Made by a program: the position numbers and the translations under genes | The notes under the pieces: generated by a model | Told to the model about the DNA's origin: nothing | What the model saw: the letters and a program-made list of their open reading frames with translations, nothing else | Databases searched by the model: none | Shown here: positions 1 through 8,450 of the stretch, piece after piece | How the letters are laid out: each line of letters opens with the position of its first letter | How positions within the stretch are numbered: the stretch's first letter is position 1 | Assembly: GCF_019956555.1 (NCBI RefSeq) | Contig: NZ_JAHBDQ010000030.1 | Span: 1 to 48,420 of the forward strand | Direction of reading: 5' to 3' | DNA from: Pseudomonas sp. A-RE-19 | Lineage (GTDB): Bacteria > Pseudomonadota > Gammaproteobacteria > Pseudomonadales > Pseudomonadaceae | DNA: 48,420 nucleotides

Positions 1-1538
1 ACCAGGGCCAGCTCGGCGGCCTGATCAAGGAAATAATCATCGTTGCCCTTGCCACCGATCAGGGTGTCCACACCGGCGGCGCCATTGAGCTGGTTGTTGC
101 CATCGTTGCCGGTGATCACATTATTCAAGGCGTTGCCGATGCCATAGGTATTGGCCGTGCCGGTCAGCGTGAGGATTTCCAGGTTGTTGCTCAGGGTGTA
201 GCTCGACGAAGAGCGCACGGTGTCGATTTCGCCAGCCAGGGTACTGGTTTCAACGATCACGTCACCGATGTTGTCGACGATGTAGGTGTCGTTGCCGGTG
301 CCGCCAACCATGTAGTCGGCACCGATACCGCCGTCCAGTATGTTGTTGTTGGCGTTGCCGTTTATGACGTTATTCAGGGCATTGCCGGTGCCGTTGAGGT
401 TGGCCCCGTCCACCAGGATCAGGTTCTCGACATTGTTGCCCAGTGTGTAGTCTATGTAGGAGTAGACCGTGTCTATTTCCGAGAGCAGTGGGCCACGTTC
501 AATGACCACATCGCCGACATTATCGACGATGTAGCTGTCATTACCTGCACCGCCATCCATGCTGTCCGCGCCAGACATACCATTGAGAAGGTTGCTCAGT
601 GCGTTGCCGATCAACGAGTCGTCAAACGCCGAGCCGTAGGCGTTTTCGATCTTCGCGCCAAAGGCAATCGCCAGCCCTTCATTGAACGCGTCGCCATTCG
701 GGTCGGTGAACGCTTGGCCGATCTGGCTGAACTGACCTTCATTGAGGTTGATGCGCACCGCAGCCAACTGGTTGCTGGCGTCGATGGCATCGATACCGCC
801 GGCATCCCAGATGGTTTCGAACACCGACTGGGTCGGTGCCCAGGAATATACGTTGTTGCCCGTCATCCACAGGTTGTTGGCGCCATACAGGCTCTGGATG
901 GCCAGAATATCGAGCAGCATCGGTGTTGTGGGTTGGTAGGAGTACGAGTTGTTGTAACTCATGACGGTCAATGCGACGTCATCCAGCGCCGGATCGAGCG
1001 TGATTGTGTTTGAACCCCCAGGCGCGAACGGGTGCTTGAGACCTATCGCATGACCGATTTCATGAATAAACGTCATGAAATCGTAGCTGCCTTTGTCGGG
1101 TGTGGCATCGTTGGTAGTTGGTCCGATCCAGACGTCTCCACCGTTAGGGTCGTCGGAGGGGAAATAGCCCCATGCCGCTGCGCCAGCGTCCATTTGCGTA
1201 TAACCACCGAAGCGCAAATCGCCCACGTTGATGACGTTATCGCTGGTCAGCCGGAAGGTAATATTGGCAACTGCACTCCAGGAGGCGAGCGCGCCGGTAA
1301 CCGCAGTTTGCTGCGCCGCGGTCAATGCGTACATGTCCTTGTACTCATTGTCGGCACTGTAGTTGGTCGCGAAGTAAGACGTACCAGGCGCCATGAAACT
1401 GTACGTCAGATTGGTAACAGCCCCCGGGACCCACCATTTGGAGCTTTCCCATTGGAAGCCGGAGATTAAGCTGTCAACGGCTTTAATGCCGGTCAGCGAA
1501 GAAGACGAGCTATCGGTATAACCAGTGGGACGTGGCAT
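1..1538 (-). CDS. Serralysin-type (M10) RTX metalloprotease, 3' part outside window
   Basis: Extracellular zinc metalloprotease of the M10 family; the first 512 residues are visible and the C-terminus lies beyond base 1. The reading frame is open from an ATG at 1538 with AGGA eight bases upstream. Residues 159-169 read HEIGHAIGLKH, the HExxHxxGxxH zinc site, and a Met-turn (VMSY) follows with Met193 and Tyr195. From about residue 325 the protein becomes an RTX-like region: GGxGND motifs recur with an exact 249-base (83-residue) period, each followed by YIVDN-GDV and a conserved LNNVI-GN segment. There is no N-terminal signal peptide, as expected for a type I secretion substrate with a C-terminal signal. 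No type I secretion genes or inhibitor lie on the visible side. The family call is firm; the substrate is unknown, and it differs from compact AprA by its long repeat modules. Confidence 0.9.
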   Translation of the reverse strand, partial: MPRPTGYTDSSSSSLTGIKAVDSLISGFQWESSKWWVPGAVTNLTYSFMAPGTSYFATNYSADNEYKDMYALTAAQQTAVTGALASWSAVANITFRLTSDNVINVGDLRFGGYTQMDAGAAAWGYFPSDDPNGGDVWIGPTTNDATPDKGSYDFMTFIHEIGHAIGLKHPFAPGGSNTITLDPALDDVALTVMSYNNSYSYQPTTPMLLDILAIQSLYGANNLWMTGNNVYSWAPTQSVFETIWDAGGIDAIDASNQLAAVRINLNEGQFSQIGQAFTDPNGDAFNEGLAIAFGAKIENAYGSAFDDSLIGNALSNLLNGMSGADSMDGGAGNDSYIVDNVGDVVIERGPLLSEIDTVYSYIDYTLGNNVENLILVDGANLNGTGNALNNVINGNANNNILDGGIGADYMVGGTGNDTYIVDNIGDVIVETSTLAGEIDTVRSSSSYTLSNNLEILTLTGTANTYGIGNALNNVITGNDGNNQLNGAAGVDTLIGGKGNDDYFLDQAAELAL

Positions 1539-1755
1539 GTGAAATTCCTGGGGTAGGCTGCGGCCCTTCCTGGATGTGGCCGCTACAATCTGCAATTCTG
1601 CATGAGAAATAGCGCCATTGACATCATATGGCCACTATTTTTTTGGGAATGAGACCGACGTATGACGGCTCCAGTTTTTGTATCGGCCACAGCCGTCTAA
1701 TCCTGAGGGCCTCCACTTATCTGCACAAGACTGCCTTGCTTCCCCAGGACCCTTT

Positions 1756-2400
1756 ATGAACGCCGTAAAACCCACTCTCATCCGCGAAACCTTCCCCGTC
1801 GGCCCGTTGCAATGCAACTGCACAATCATCGGCGACCCGATCACCAAAAAAGCCATCGTCGTCGACCCGGGCGGTAATCACGAACTGATCCTCGCGCGCC
1901 TCGACGCCTTGGGCCTGAAGGTGGTCAGCATCATCCATACCCACGCGCACCTGGATCACTTCCTGGCCTCCGGGCAGCTCAAGGAGAAAACCGGCGCGAC
2001 GCTGCACCTGCATAAAGAAGATCAATTCCTCTGGGACAATCTGGAGATGCAGTGCCAGATGTTCGGCGTGCCTTACACCCCCGTGCCATCGCCGGATCGC
2101 TGGTTGGCCGATGATGAAGAACTGGCTTGCGGGTGTGGCGTGGCGTTGCACACGCCGGGTCATACGCCCGGCTCCATGAGCTTTTGGTTTTCAGAGGCTA
2201 AGCTGCTGATTGCCGGTGATACGCTGTTCAAGCGCGGGGTAGGGCGCACGGATTTGTGGGGTGGCGATCAGGCGACTCTCGTGCGTTCGATCAAGCAACG
2301 GTTATATACCCTCGACGAAGAAGCAACCGTAGTGACCGGTCATGGTCCGGATACGTGTCTGGGCGATGAAATGCGCGGTAACCCTTTTGTGCGGGCCTGA
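1756..2400 (+). CDS. Metallo-beta-lactamase-fold hydrolase, YcbL/glyoxalase II type
   Basis: 214-residue MBL-fold hydrolase resembling the short glyoxalase II-like YcbL group, which cleaves thioesters such as S-lactoylglutathione. The metal site is visible: H63-A-H65-L-D67-H68 (THAHLDH), followed by HTPGHTPGS, AGDTLF and TGHGPDT, which carry the remaining ligands. A frame extension to 1678 exists, but the ATG at 1756 is preferred because AGGA sits about seven bases upstream and the protein then has the length expected for YcbL. It lacks the C-terminal substrate-binding domain of full glyoxalase II. It is divergent from the protease gene and 117 bases upstream of the OmpA-like lipoprotein. The fold assignment is secure; the exact substrate is inferred. 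Confidence 0.88.
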   Translation: MNAVKPTLIRETFPVGPLQCNCTIIGDPITKKAIVVDPGGNHELILARLDALGLKVVSIIHTHAHLDHFLASGQLKEKTGATLHLHKEDQFLWDNLEMQCQMFGVPYTPVPSPDRWLADDEELACGCGVALHTPGHTPGSMSFWFSEAKLLIAGDTLFKRGVGRTDLWGGDQATLVRSIKQRLYTLDEEATVVTGHGPDTCLGDEMRGNPFVRA

Positions 2401-2517
2401 TGCTGCAGTTGTGAAAGGCACGACGGAATTTTTGTCGTTGTCCATGATCCAACGCCCGCAAAGGTTCATTGCTTAAGTCCGCTGCACCACAGAATGCAAA
2501 AAAAGTAGGAGCTCTCC

Positions 2518-3243
2518 ATGTTCACCTCGCGTCGTTTGATTATTGTCGCTACTGCTGTGGCTTTGTTGTCCGGTTGCGCATCGCAGAACCCTTATGACAA
2601 CCAGGGTCAGGCTGATGGCGGCACTACGGGCATGAGCAAAACCGCCAAATACGGTGGCCTCGGTGCCTTGGCGGGTGCGCTGGCCGGTGCTGCCATCAGT
2701 CACGATAACCGTGGCAAGGGCGCGCTGATTGGCGCCGCCGTAGTGGGGGCTTCCGCCGCCGGTTACGGGTACTACGCCGACCAGCAAGAGAAGAAACTGC
2801 GGGCCAGCATGGCCAACACCGGGGTCGAAGTGCAGCGTCAGGGCGATCAGATCAAGCTGATCATGCCGGGCAACATCACATTCGCCACCGATTCGGCGAA
2901 CATTGCTTCAAGCTTCTATCAGCCACTGAACAACCTGGCGGGCTCGCTCAAGGAGTTCAACCAGAACCAGATCGAGATCGTCGGCTACACCGACAGTACC
3001 GGCAGCCGTCAGCACAACATGGACCTGTCTCAGCGTCGTGCCCAGAGCGTGGCGACTTACCTGACCTCTCAGGGTGTCAGCGGCACCAACCTGTCGGCGC
3101 GTGGTGCCGGGCCGGATAACCCGATTGCCAGCAACGGTGACGTCAATGGCCGGTCACAGAACCGTCGCGTCGAGGTCAACCTGAAGGCGATTCCAGGTCA
3201 GGAATATCAGCAGCAGGGTCAGCCTGTTCAGCAGTATCAGTAA
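2518..3243 (+). CDS. OmpA-family outer-membrane lipoprotein with glycine zipper (YiaD type)
   Basis: 241 residues. The N-terminus is a lipoprotein signal with lipobox LLSGC (cysteine near residue 20). Residues about 43-85 are a glycine-zipper segment (GGLGALAGALAGAAIS and a second Gly/Ala-rich stretch). The C-terminal half is an OmpA-like peptidoglycan-binding domain: ITFATDSANI, IVGYTDSTG, LSQRRAQSV and the final NRRVEV motif. A Gln-rich tail ends the protein. This architecture matches YiaD-like lipoproteins, which anchor the outer membrane to peptidoglycan. The start has a clear Shine-Dalgarno (GTAGGAGC) and a rho-independent terminator follows 30 bases after the stop, so the gene is probably monocistronic. 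Confidence 0.92.
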   Translation: MFTSRRLIIVATAVALLSGCASQNPYDNQGQADGGTTGMSKTAKYGGLGALAGALAGAAISHDNRGKGALIGAAVVGASAAGYGYYADQQEKKLRASMANTGVEVQRQGDQIKLIMPGNITFATDSANIASSFYQPLNNLAGSLKEFNQNQIEIVGYTDSTGSRQHNMDLSQRRAQSVATYLTSQGVSGTNLSARGAGPDNPIASNGDVNGRSQNRRVEVNLKAIPGQEYQQQGQPVQQYQ

Positions 3244-3273
3244 CAGCCTGACTGAATCCCAGGCGTACAGAAA

Positions 3274-3306
3274 CCGCCCGATCCTCAACAGATCGGGCGG
3301 TTTTTT
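3274..3306 (+). terminator. Intrinsic terminator of the OmpA-like lipoprotein gene
   Basis: A perfect 10-bp stem (CCGCCCGATC paired with GATCGGGCGG) with a 7-base loop is followed by six T residues, 30 bases after the stop codon. Confidence 0.93.
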
Positions 3307-3321
3307 ATCGTCTGTTCAGGC

Positions 3322-3412
3322 CCTATCGCGAGCAGGCTCGCTCCCACATTAGACCGAGTTGCTGGATCGGTACGCGGCCATCTGTGGGAGCGAGCCTGCT
3401 CGCGATGAGGCC
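3322..3412. repeat. REPIN, type 1 (GTGGGAGCGAGCCTGCTCGCGA family)
   Basis: Two REP units in inverted orientation: ATCGCGAGCAGGCTCGCTCC at about 3325-3344 and its reverse complement at about 3386-3405, with a roughly 40-base spacer. The same pair recurs at 7344-7437 and 9754-9850. This is the REP doublet common in fluorescens-group intergenic regions, mobilised by RAYT transposases; no RAYT gene is in the window. Confidence 0.9.
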
Positions 3413-3440
3413 CGCGCTGGCAAAAGCCATCAGAAACAAA

Positions 3441-3476
3441 AAAAGCCCTCGGACAAGCGATTGTCCGAGGGCTTTT
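3441..3476 (-). terminator. Intrinsic terminator of zapG (bidirectional form)
   Basis: A 16-bp stem (AAAAGCCCTCGGACAA with its complement) with a GCGA loop lies 20 bases downstream of the zapG stop. The stem has A-tract and T-tract flanks, so it could act in both directions; position assigns it to zapG. Confidence 0.88.
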
Positions 3477-3495
3477 TGTGTCGCGCGAAACCTGA

Positions 3496-3930
3496 TTACT
3501 TCTTCAGGCCATAATGCTCATCAAGCATGCCCGGCGCGTTCGGGGCTTTGGGGGCGTAATCGCGAGGCGGTTCCTGATCGCGCGGTGGCGTCAGGCGTTC
3601 CCGTGGAGCCTGCGCCGCGTCGGCGTGCAGGGCAGCCAGCAAGCGTTGGCGAGTCTGCTCGTCCAGGGCCAGACGGTTGGCGCCCTCGGCGAGATGATCC
3701 TGCACTTCCTGATAGCTCTGAGTCAGTTTCTTGACCAGCGTTGCAGTGCTGTTGAAGTGGGTGACCACTTCGTTCTGATACTTGTCAAAACGTTCCTGAA
3801 TGTCATCCAGCTGACGTTGCGTGCTGCTAGGCGCGGCATTCGGCACCAGGCGAGCGATCAGGAATCCAATGGCGACACCCACAACCAGGGCAAGAGTCGG
3901 TAACAACCAAACTAAGAGCGAGTGTTCCAC
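3496..3930 (-). CDS. zapG: Inner-membrane cell-division protein ZapG/YhcB (DUF1043)
   Basis: 144-residue membrane-anchored coiled-coil protein of the YhcB (DUF1043) family, which links divisome, elongasome and envelope synthesis in enterobacteria. One N-terminal transmembrane helix (about residues 6-26, LVWLLPTLALVVGVAIGFLI) is followed by a charged helical region (about 37-100, RQLDDIQERFDKYQNEV onward) and a Pro-rich tail. The start is a GTG at 3930 supported by GAGGAAGGA four bases upstream; no ATG lies in range. Length is close to E. coli YhcB. It is transcribed away from the alpha/beta hydrolase-trpS unit and ends at a strong terminator. Confidence 0.88.
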   Translation of the reverse strand: MEHSLLVWLLPTLALVVGVAIGFLIARLVPNAAPSSTQRQLDDIQERFDKYQNEVVTHFNSTATLVKKLTQSYQEVQDHLAEGANRLALDEQTRQRLLAALHADAAQAPRERLTPPRDQEPPRDYAPKAPNAPGMLDEHYGLKK

Positions 3931-4068
3931 GAGTCCTTCCTCTATAAACGGCTTTGCTTTACGTTAACGGCTCGAACCTGCGCTGTATACCGCGATTCAC
4001 TCGCAATAGATTGGCACAGACAATTGGCTAGACGAGTCGACCCGATTTGAGGTCACGGAGTTCCTTCC

Positions 4069-4719
4069 TTGCTTATGCGCGAAACCCCTGTAGTGATTGA
4101 TGGCCCGGTCGGCCAACTGGAAGCCCTGTACTTGAATAACGAGGGGGCCAATAACGAGCAGCCCCGCGGCCTGGCGCTGATCTGCCACCCCAACCCGGTG
4201 CAGGGCGGCACCATGCTCAACAAAGTCGTCTCGACCTTGCAGCGCACCGCCCGCGACGCCGGTTTGATAACTTTGCGCTTCAACTACCGTGGCGTCGGCG
4301 CCAGTGAAGGCGCGCACGACATGGGCACTGGCGAAGTCGACGATGCCCAGGCAGCGGCCGAGTGGCTGCGGGCCAGACATCCAGACTTGCCCCTGACCCT
4401 GTTCGGTTTCTCCTTCGGCGGATTTGTTGCAGCCAGTCTCGGCGGGCGACTGGAAGCCAAGGGCGAACAACTCAAGCATGTGTTCATGGTCGCGCCCGCC
4501 GTCATGCGTCTGGGCGATCAGGATCAGCTACCGCAACAAGGCACACTGACACTGATTCAGCCGGAAACCGACGAAGTCATCGATCCGCAGCTCGTTTACG
4601 ACTGGTCCGACGCACTCGATCGCCCCCATGAGCTGCTGAAAGTGGCAGAATGCGGACACTTTTTTCATGGCAAGCTGACCGATCTCAAGGATCTGATCCT
4701 GCCGCGTCTTTCGAATTGA
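4069..4719 (+). CDS. Alpha/beta-hydrolase, COG2945-like
   Basis: 216-residue cytoplasmic serine hydrolase of unknown substrate. The nucleophile elbow is GFSFGG (Ser about residue 111), preceded by CHPNPVQGGTM (oxyanion-loop region typical of this family); DEVIDP and the late ECGHFFHG supply the likely Asp and His. The start chosen is TTG at 4069 because ACGGAG ends eight bases before it; the ATG at 4075 (two codons later) has a poor 14-base spacing, so it is the alternative. The gene ends 24 bases before trpS with no terminator between, so the two are probably cotranscribed. Confidence 0.82.
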   Translation: MLMRETPVVIDGPVGQLEALYLNNEGANNEQPRGLALICHPNPVQGGTMLNKVVSTLQRTARDAGLITLRFNYRGVGASEGAHDMGTGEVDDAQAAAEWLRARHPDLPLTLFGFSFGGFVAASLGGRLEAKGEQLKHVFMVAPAVMRLGDQDQLPQQGTLTLIQPETDEVIDPQLVYDWSDALDRPHELLKVAECGHFFHGKLTDLKDLILPRLSN

Positions 4720-4743
4720 TTGCAGTCTGACAAGCGATTACCC

Positions 4744-6099
4744 ATGACGACTCGTACCCGTATCCTCACCGGCATCACCACCACCGGCACGCCGCACCTG
4801 GGCAACTACGCCGGTGCCATCCGTCCGGCGATCATCGCCAGCCGTGACAGCAATGCCGATTCGTTCTACTTCCTGGCCGACTACCACGCCCTGATCAAAT
4901 GCGATGACCCGCTGCGCATCCAGCGCTCGCGTCTGGAAATCGCCGCGACCTGGCTGGCCGGTGGCCTGGACGTGGATCGCGTGACCTTCTATCGCCAGTC
5001 CGACATCCCGGAAATCCCTGAACTGACCTGGCTGCTGACCTGCGTGGCCGCCAAGGGCCTGCTCAACCGCGCTCACGCTTACAAAGCCTCGGTGGACAAG
5101 AACATCGAGACCGGCGAAGACCCGGATGCCGGCATCACCATGGGCTTGTACAGCTACCCGGTGCTGATGGCCGCGGACATTCTGATGTTCAACGCCCACA
5201 AGGTGCCGGTCGGTCGTGACCAGATCCAGCACGTGGAAATGGCCCGGGACATCGGCCAGCGCTTCAACCATTTGTTCGGCCAGGGTAAAGAATTCTTCAC
5301 CATGCCCGAAGCGTTGATCGAGGAGAGCGTCGCCACGTTGCCCGGTCTCGACGGTCGCAAGATGTCGAAAAGCTACGACAACACCATTCCGTTGTTCAGC
5401 AGCGCCAAAGAGATGAAAGACGCGATTTCGCGGATCGTTACCGACTCCCGTGCCCCAGGCGAAGCCAAGGATCCAGACAATTCGCACCTGTTCACCTTGT
5501 TCCAGGCCTTCGCTACGCCGGCACAATCCGACGAGTTCCGCAGCGAATTGCTCCAGGGCCTGGGTTGGGGCGAGGCGAAAAATCGTCTGTTCCAGTTGCT
5601 GGACAACGAATTGGGCGAATCCCGCGAGCGTTATCACCAGTTGATCGAGCGCCCGGCGGATCTGGAAGACATTCTGCAGATCGGCGCCAAAAAGGCCCGC
5701 TCGGTGGCGACACCGTTCCTCCACGAACTGCGCGAGGCGGTCGGCCTGCGTTCTTTCGTCGCTCAGACCCAAGTCGCGGCCACTACCAAGAAGAAAGCTG
5801 CGAAAGCCGCGCGCTTTGTCAGCTTCCGCGAAGATGACGGCAGTTTCCGCTTCCGTCTGCTGGCCGCCGATGGCGAACAACTGCTGCTGTCGCGCAACTT
5901 CGCCGATGGCAAAACCGCAGGGCAAGTGACCAAGCAACTGCAATCCGGTCAGCCATTGGACGTGCGCAGCGAAGACTTGAGCTTCAGCGTCTGGCTGGAA
6001 GGCGAGTGCGTTGCCGACAGCCCGGCCTTCGCCGACACCACGGCTCGCGACGCTGCCATCGACGCGCTGCGGGTTGCCCTGACACCGGTTCAGGAATAA
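4744..6099 (+). CDS. trpS: Tryptophanyl-tRNA synthetase with YegP-like C-terminal extension
   Basis: Class I aminoacyl-tRNA synthetase charging tRNA(Trp). The HIGH-type motif is PHLGN (residues 17-21) and KMSKS is at 206-210. The protein is 451 residues, about 115 longer than the E. coli enzyme. The extra part begins after a Lys/Ala linker near residue 350 and resembles DUF1508/YegP: FRFRLLAADGEQLLLSRNF is followed by a weaker second copy (FSVWLEGECVADSPAF). The ATG at 4744 is chosen over an in-frame TTG at 4720 because the protein then starts at the conserved MTTRTRILTG. The Shine-Dalgarno is weak, so coupling to the upstream hydrolase is plausible. Confidence 0.96.
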   Translation: MTTRTRILTGITTTGTPHLGNYAGAIRPAIIASRDSNADSFYFLADYHALIKCDDPLRIQRSRLEIAATWLAGGLDVDRVTFYRQSDIPEIPELTWLLTCVAAKGLLNRAHAYKASVDKNIETGEDPDAGITMGLYSYPVLMAADILMFNAHKVPVGRDQIQHVEMARDIGQRFNHLFGQGKEFFTMPEALIEESVATLPGLDGRKMSKSYDNTIPLFSSAKEMKDAISRIVTDSRAPGEAKDPDNSHLFTLFQAFATPAQSDEFRSELLQGLGWGEAKNRLFQLLDNELGESRERYHQLIERPADLEDILQIGAKKARSVATPFLHELREAVGLRSFVAQTQVAATTKKKAAKAARFVSFREDDGSFRFRLLAADGEQLLLSRNFADGKTAGQVTKQLQSGQPLDVRSEDLSFSVWLEGECVADSPAFADTTARDAAIDALRVALTPVQE

Positions 6100-6141
6100 A
6101 CAACGGCTCGGTCCGACCAAGGGCCGATTGCCATTCCCACA

Positions 6142-6170
6142 GGCCGTCGCTACAGTGACGGCCCGTTTTT
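6142..6170 (+). terminator. Probable terminator of trpS
   Basis: Stem GGCCGTC/GACGGCC with an 8-base loop, followed by CGTTTTTG, 43 bases after the trpS stop and 20 bases before zapE. Confidence 0.75.
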
Positions 6171-6189
6171 GTTGCCTTGCTAACGAATT

Positions 6190-7284
6190 ATGACGCCCCT
6201 AGAACGATATCAAGCTGATCTGAAACGCCCGGAATTCTTCCACGATGCTGCCCAGGAAACGGCGGTGCGTCATTTGCAGCGCCTGTACGACGATCTGGTC
6301 GCTGCCTCGCAGAACAAACCAGGCCTGCTCGGCAAACTGTTTGGCAAGAAGGATCAGACACCGGTCAAGGGCCTGTACTTCTGGGGCGGCGTTGGTCGCG
6401 GCAAGACTTACCTGGTCGACACCTTCTTCGAAGCGCTGCCGTTCAAGGAAAAGACTCGCACTCACTTCCACCGCTTCATGAAGCGCGTGCATGAAGAGAT
6501 GAAGACCCTGGGCGGCGAGAAAAACCCGCTGACCATCATTGCCAAGCGCTTCTCCGACGAGTCGCGAGTGATTTGTTTCGATGAGTTCTTCGTCTCCGAC
6601 ATCACCGACGCCATGATTCTTGGCACGCTGATGGAAGAGCTGTTCAAGAACGGCGTGAGCCTGGTCGCAACCTCGAACATCGTGCCGGACGGTCTGTACA
6701 AGGATGGTCTGCAACGTGCGCGCTTCCTGCCGGCCATTGCGTTGATCAAGCAGAACACCGAGATCGTCAACGTCGACAGCGGTGTCGACTATCGTTTGCG
6801 TCACCTCGAGCAGGCGGAACTGTTCCACTTTCCGCTGGATGAAGCCGCCCAGGAAAGCCTGCGCAAAAGCTTCCGGGCCCTGACGCCGGAATGTACGGCA
6901 GCCGTCGAGAACGACGTACTGGTGATCGAGAACCGCGAAATCCGTGCCGTGCGCACCTGCGATGACGTGGCCTGGTTCGACTTCCGCGAACTCTGCGACG
7001 GCCCACGCAGCCAGAACGATTACATCGAACTGGGTAAAATCTTCCACGCGGTGTTGCTCAGCAATGTCGAGCAAATGAGCGTCACCACCGACGACATCGC
7101 CCGACGCTTTATCAACATGGTCGACGAGTTCTACGACCGTAACGTGAAGCTGATCATTTCTGCCGAAGTCGAGCTCAAAGACCTCTATACCGGCGGTCGC
7201 CTGAACTTCGAGTTCCAGCGCACGCTTAGCCGCTTGCTGGAAATGCAGTCACACGAATTCCTGGCTCGGGCGCACAAGCCGTAG
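6190..7284 (+). CDS. zapE: Cell-division ATPase ZapE (AFG1/YhcM family)
   Basis: 364-residue AFG1-like P-loop ATPase; in E. coli ZapE is a Z-ring-associated ATPase needed for division under some conditions. Walker A is GGVGRGKTY with Lys72, Walker B is VICFDEFFV (about residues 128-136), and a sensor-1-like ATSN follows. The protein has the usual length and no signal peptide. The Shine-Dalgarno before the ATG is weak. It stands alone between the trpS terminator and its own terminator at 7301-7326. Confidence 0.93.
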   Translation: MTPLERYQADLKRPEFFHDAAQETAVRHLQRLYDDLVAASQNKPGLLGKLFGKKDQTPVKGLYFWGGVGRGKTYLVDTFFEALPFKEKTRTHFHRFMKRVHEEMKTLGGEKNPLTIIAKRFSDESRVICFDEFFVSDITDAMILGTLMEELFKNGVSLVATSNIVPDGLYKDGLQRARFLPAIALIKQNTEIVNVDSGVDYRLRHLEQAELFHFPLDEAAQESLRKSFRALTPECTAAVENDVLVIENREIRAVRTCDDVAWFDFRELCDGPRSQNDYIELGKIFHAVLLSNVEQMSVTTDDIARRFINMVDEFYDRNVKLIISAEVELKDLYTGGRLNFEFQRTLSRLLEMQSHEFLARAHKP

Positions 7285-7300
7285 GGCTTTTCGGAAAGTA

Positions 7301-7326
7301 AAAGGGCCTGCATTGCAGGCCCTTTT
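7301..7326 (+). terminator. Intrinsic terminator of zapE
   Basis: An 11-bp stem (AAAGGGCCTGC with its complement), a 3-base loop and a T run lie 17 bases after the zapE stop. Confidence 0.9.
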
Positions 7327-7343
7327 TCGTTCACCGCAGAACC

Positions 7344-7437
7344 CATGTGGGAGCGGGCTTGCTCGCGAAAGCTATCTGACATTCAACATTGATGTTGACT
7401 GAACCACCGCTTTCGCGAGCAAGCCCGTTCCCACATT
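7344..7437. repeat. REPIN, type 1
   Basis: Inverted REP pair: GTGGGAGCGGGCTTGCTCGC at about 7347-7366 and TTTCGCGAGCAAGCCCGTTC at 7411-7430. It is a sequence variant of the type 1 pair at 3322 (GCGGGCTTGC instead of GCGAGCCTGC) and lies between the convergent zapE and GlxA-type regulator genes. Confidence 0.9.
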
Positions 7438-7454
7438 GGATGTGCGTCTAGTCC

Positions 7455-8450
7455 TTAAGCCGCCTGCTGAAACTGCTGCCGATACTGATTCGGCGACAAC
7501 TCGGTGTGCTGGCGGAACAGCCGCGCAAAGAAGCTCGCATCGTCGTAACCGACTTCATAGCTGATGGTCTTGATGCTCTTGCGGCTGCCGGACAACAAGC
7601 CCTTGGCCGTTTCGATGCGCAGTCGCTGCAGATAATGCAGCGGTTTATCGCCGGTGGCGGTCTGGAAGCGGCGCATGAAGTTGCGGATGCTCATACCGTG
7701 TTCGCGGGCTACGTCTTCGAAGCGGAACTTATCGGCGAAGTGCTCTTCGAGCCAATGCTGGATTTGCAGGATGATCACGTCCTGGTGCAGTTTCTGCCCG
7801 CCAAAACCGATCCGTCCCGGCGCATAGCTGCGTTGCACTTCGTAAAGAATGTCGCGGGCCACGGCCTGGGCCACGTTGGCGCCGCAAAAGCGCTCGATCA
7901 GGTAGATGTAGAGGTCGCAGGCCGAAGTGGTGCCGCCGGCGCAATACAGATTGTCGGCGTCGGTCAGGTGCTTGTCCTGATTGAGTTGAACTTGCGGGAA
8001 GCGTTCGGCGAAGGCGTTGAAGAAGCGCCAGTAAGTGGTTGCTTCCTTGCCATCGAGCAGCCCGGCTTCGGCGAGCCAGAACACCCCCGTGGCTTCGCCG
8101 CAAAGCACTGCCCCGCGAGCGTGTTGTTCGCGCAGCCATGGCAGGACCTGCGGATAACGTTTGCAGAGCGTGTCGAAATCGTCCCAGAAGGCGGGGAGGA
8201 TGATGACATCGGCGTTTTCCAGGCCGCCGTCCACCGGCATGATCACATCACTGAAGCTGTTGACCGGTTTGCCGTCGGGGCTGACCAGCCGGGTTTCAAA
8301 CGCCGGTGTCAGGCCGTGGCCCAGTTGTTTGCCATAGCGCAGGCTGGCCAGATGGAAAAAATCCTTGGCTTGCATGAGGGTGGAAGCGAAAACCCGGTCG
8401 ATAGCCAGGATACTGACGCGCCGCAAGGGCTTGGAGACATGGATAGACAT
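7455..8450 (-). CDS. GlxA-family transcriptional regulator (DJ-1/PfpI + AraC HTH)
   Basis: 331 residues with two parts: an N-terminal DJ-1/PfpI-like amidotransferase fold (about residues 12-180, including the nucleophile-elbow-like CGEATGVFWLAEAG) and a C-terminal AraC/XylS double helix-turn-helix (about 230-328, ending with the AraC signature ISYEVGYDDASFFARLFR). Members of this architecture, such as CdhR and GbdR-like regulators, control catabolism of quaternary amines and amino acids. The effector here is unknown. It is divergent from the acyl-CoA dehydrogenase across 145 bases, so that gene is a plausible target. The Shine-Dalgarno is poor, but the start fits the family. Confidence 0.88.
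   Translation of the reverse strand: MSIHVSKPLRRVSILAIDRVFASTLMQAKDFFHLASLRYGKQLGHGLTPAFETRLVSPDGKPVNSFSDVIMPVDGGLENADVIILPAFWDDFDTLCKRYPQVLPWLREQHARGAVLCGEATGVFWLAEAGLLDGKEATTYWRFFNAFAERFPQVQLNQDKHLTDADNLYCAGGTTSACDLYIYLIERFCGANVAQAVARDILYEVQRSYAPGRIGFGGQKLHQDVIILQIQHWLEEHFADKFRFEDVAREHGMSIRNFMRRFQTATGDKPLHYLQRLRIETAKGLLSGSRKSIKTISYEVGYDDASFFARLFRQHTELSPNQYRQQFQQAA

Noticed and set aside
1618..1646. TTGACA at 1618 as a promoter for the MBL-fold gene
   Set aside because: No acceptable -10 at 16-18 bases; TATTTT is only 12 bases away.
3274..3476. Small RNA between the lipoprotein and zapG
   Set aside because: The hairpins are explained by two terminators and a REPIN.
4720..4743. TTG 4720 as trpS start
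   Set aside because: It adds eight unconserved residues and has no ribosome binding site; ATG 4744 begins the conserved N-terminus.
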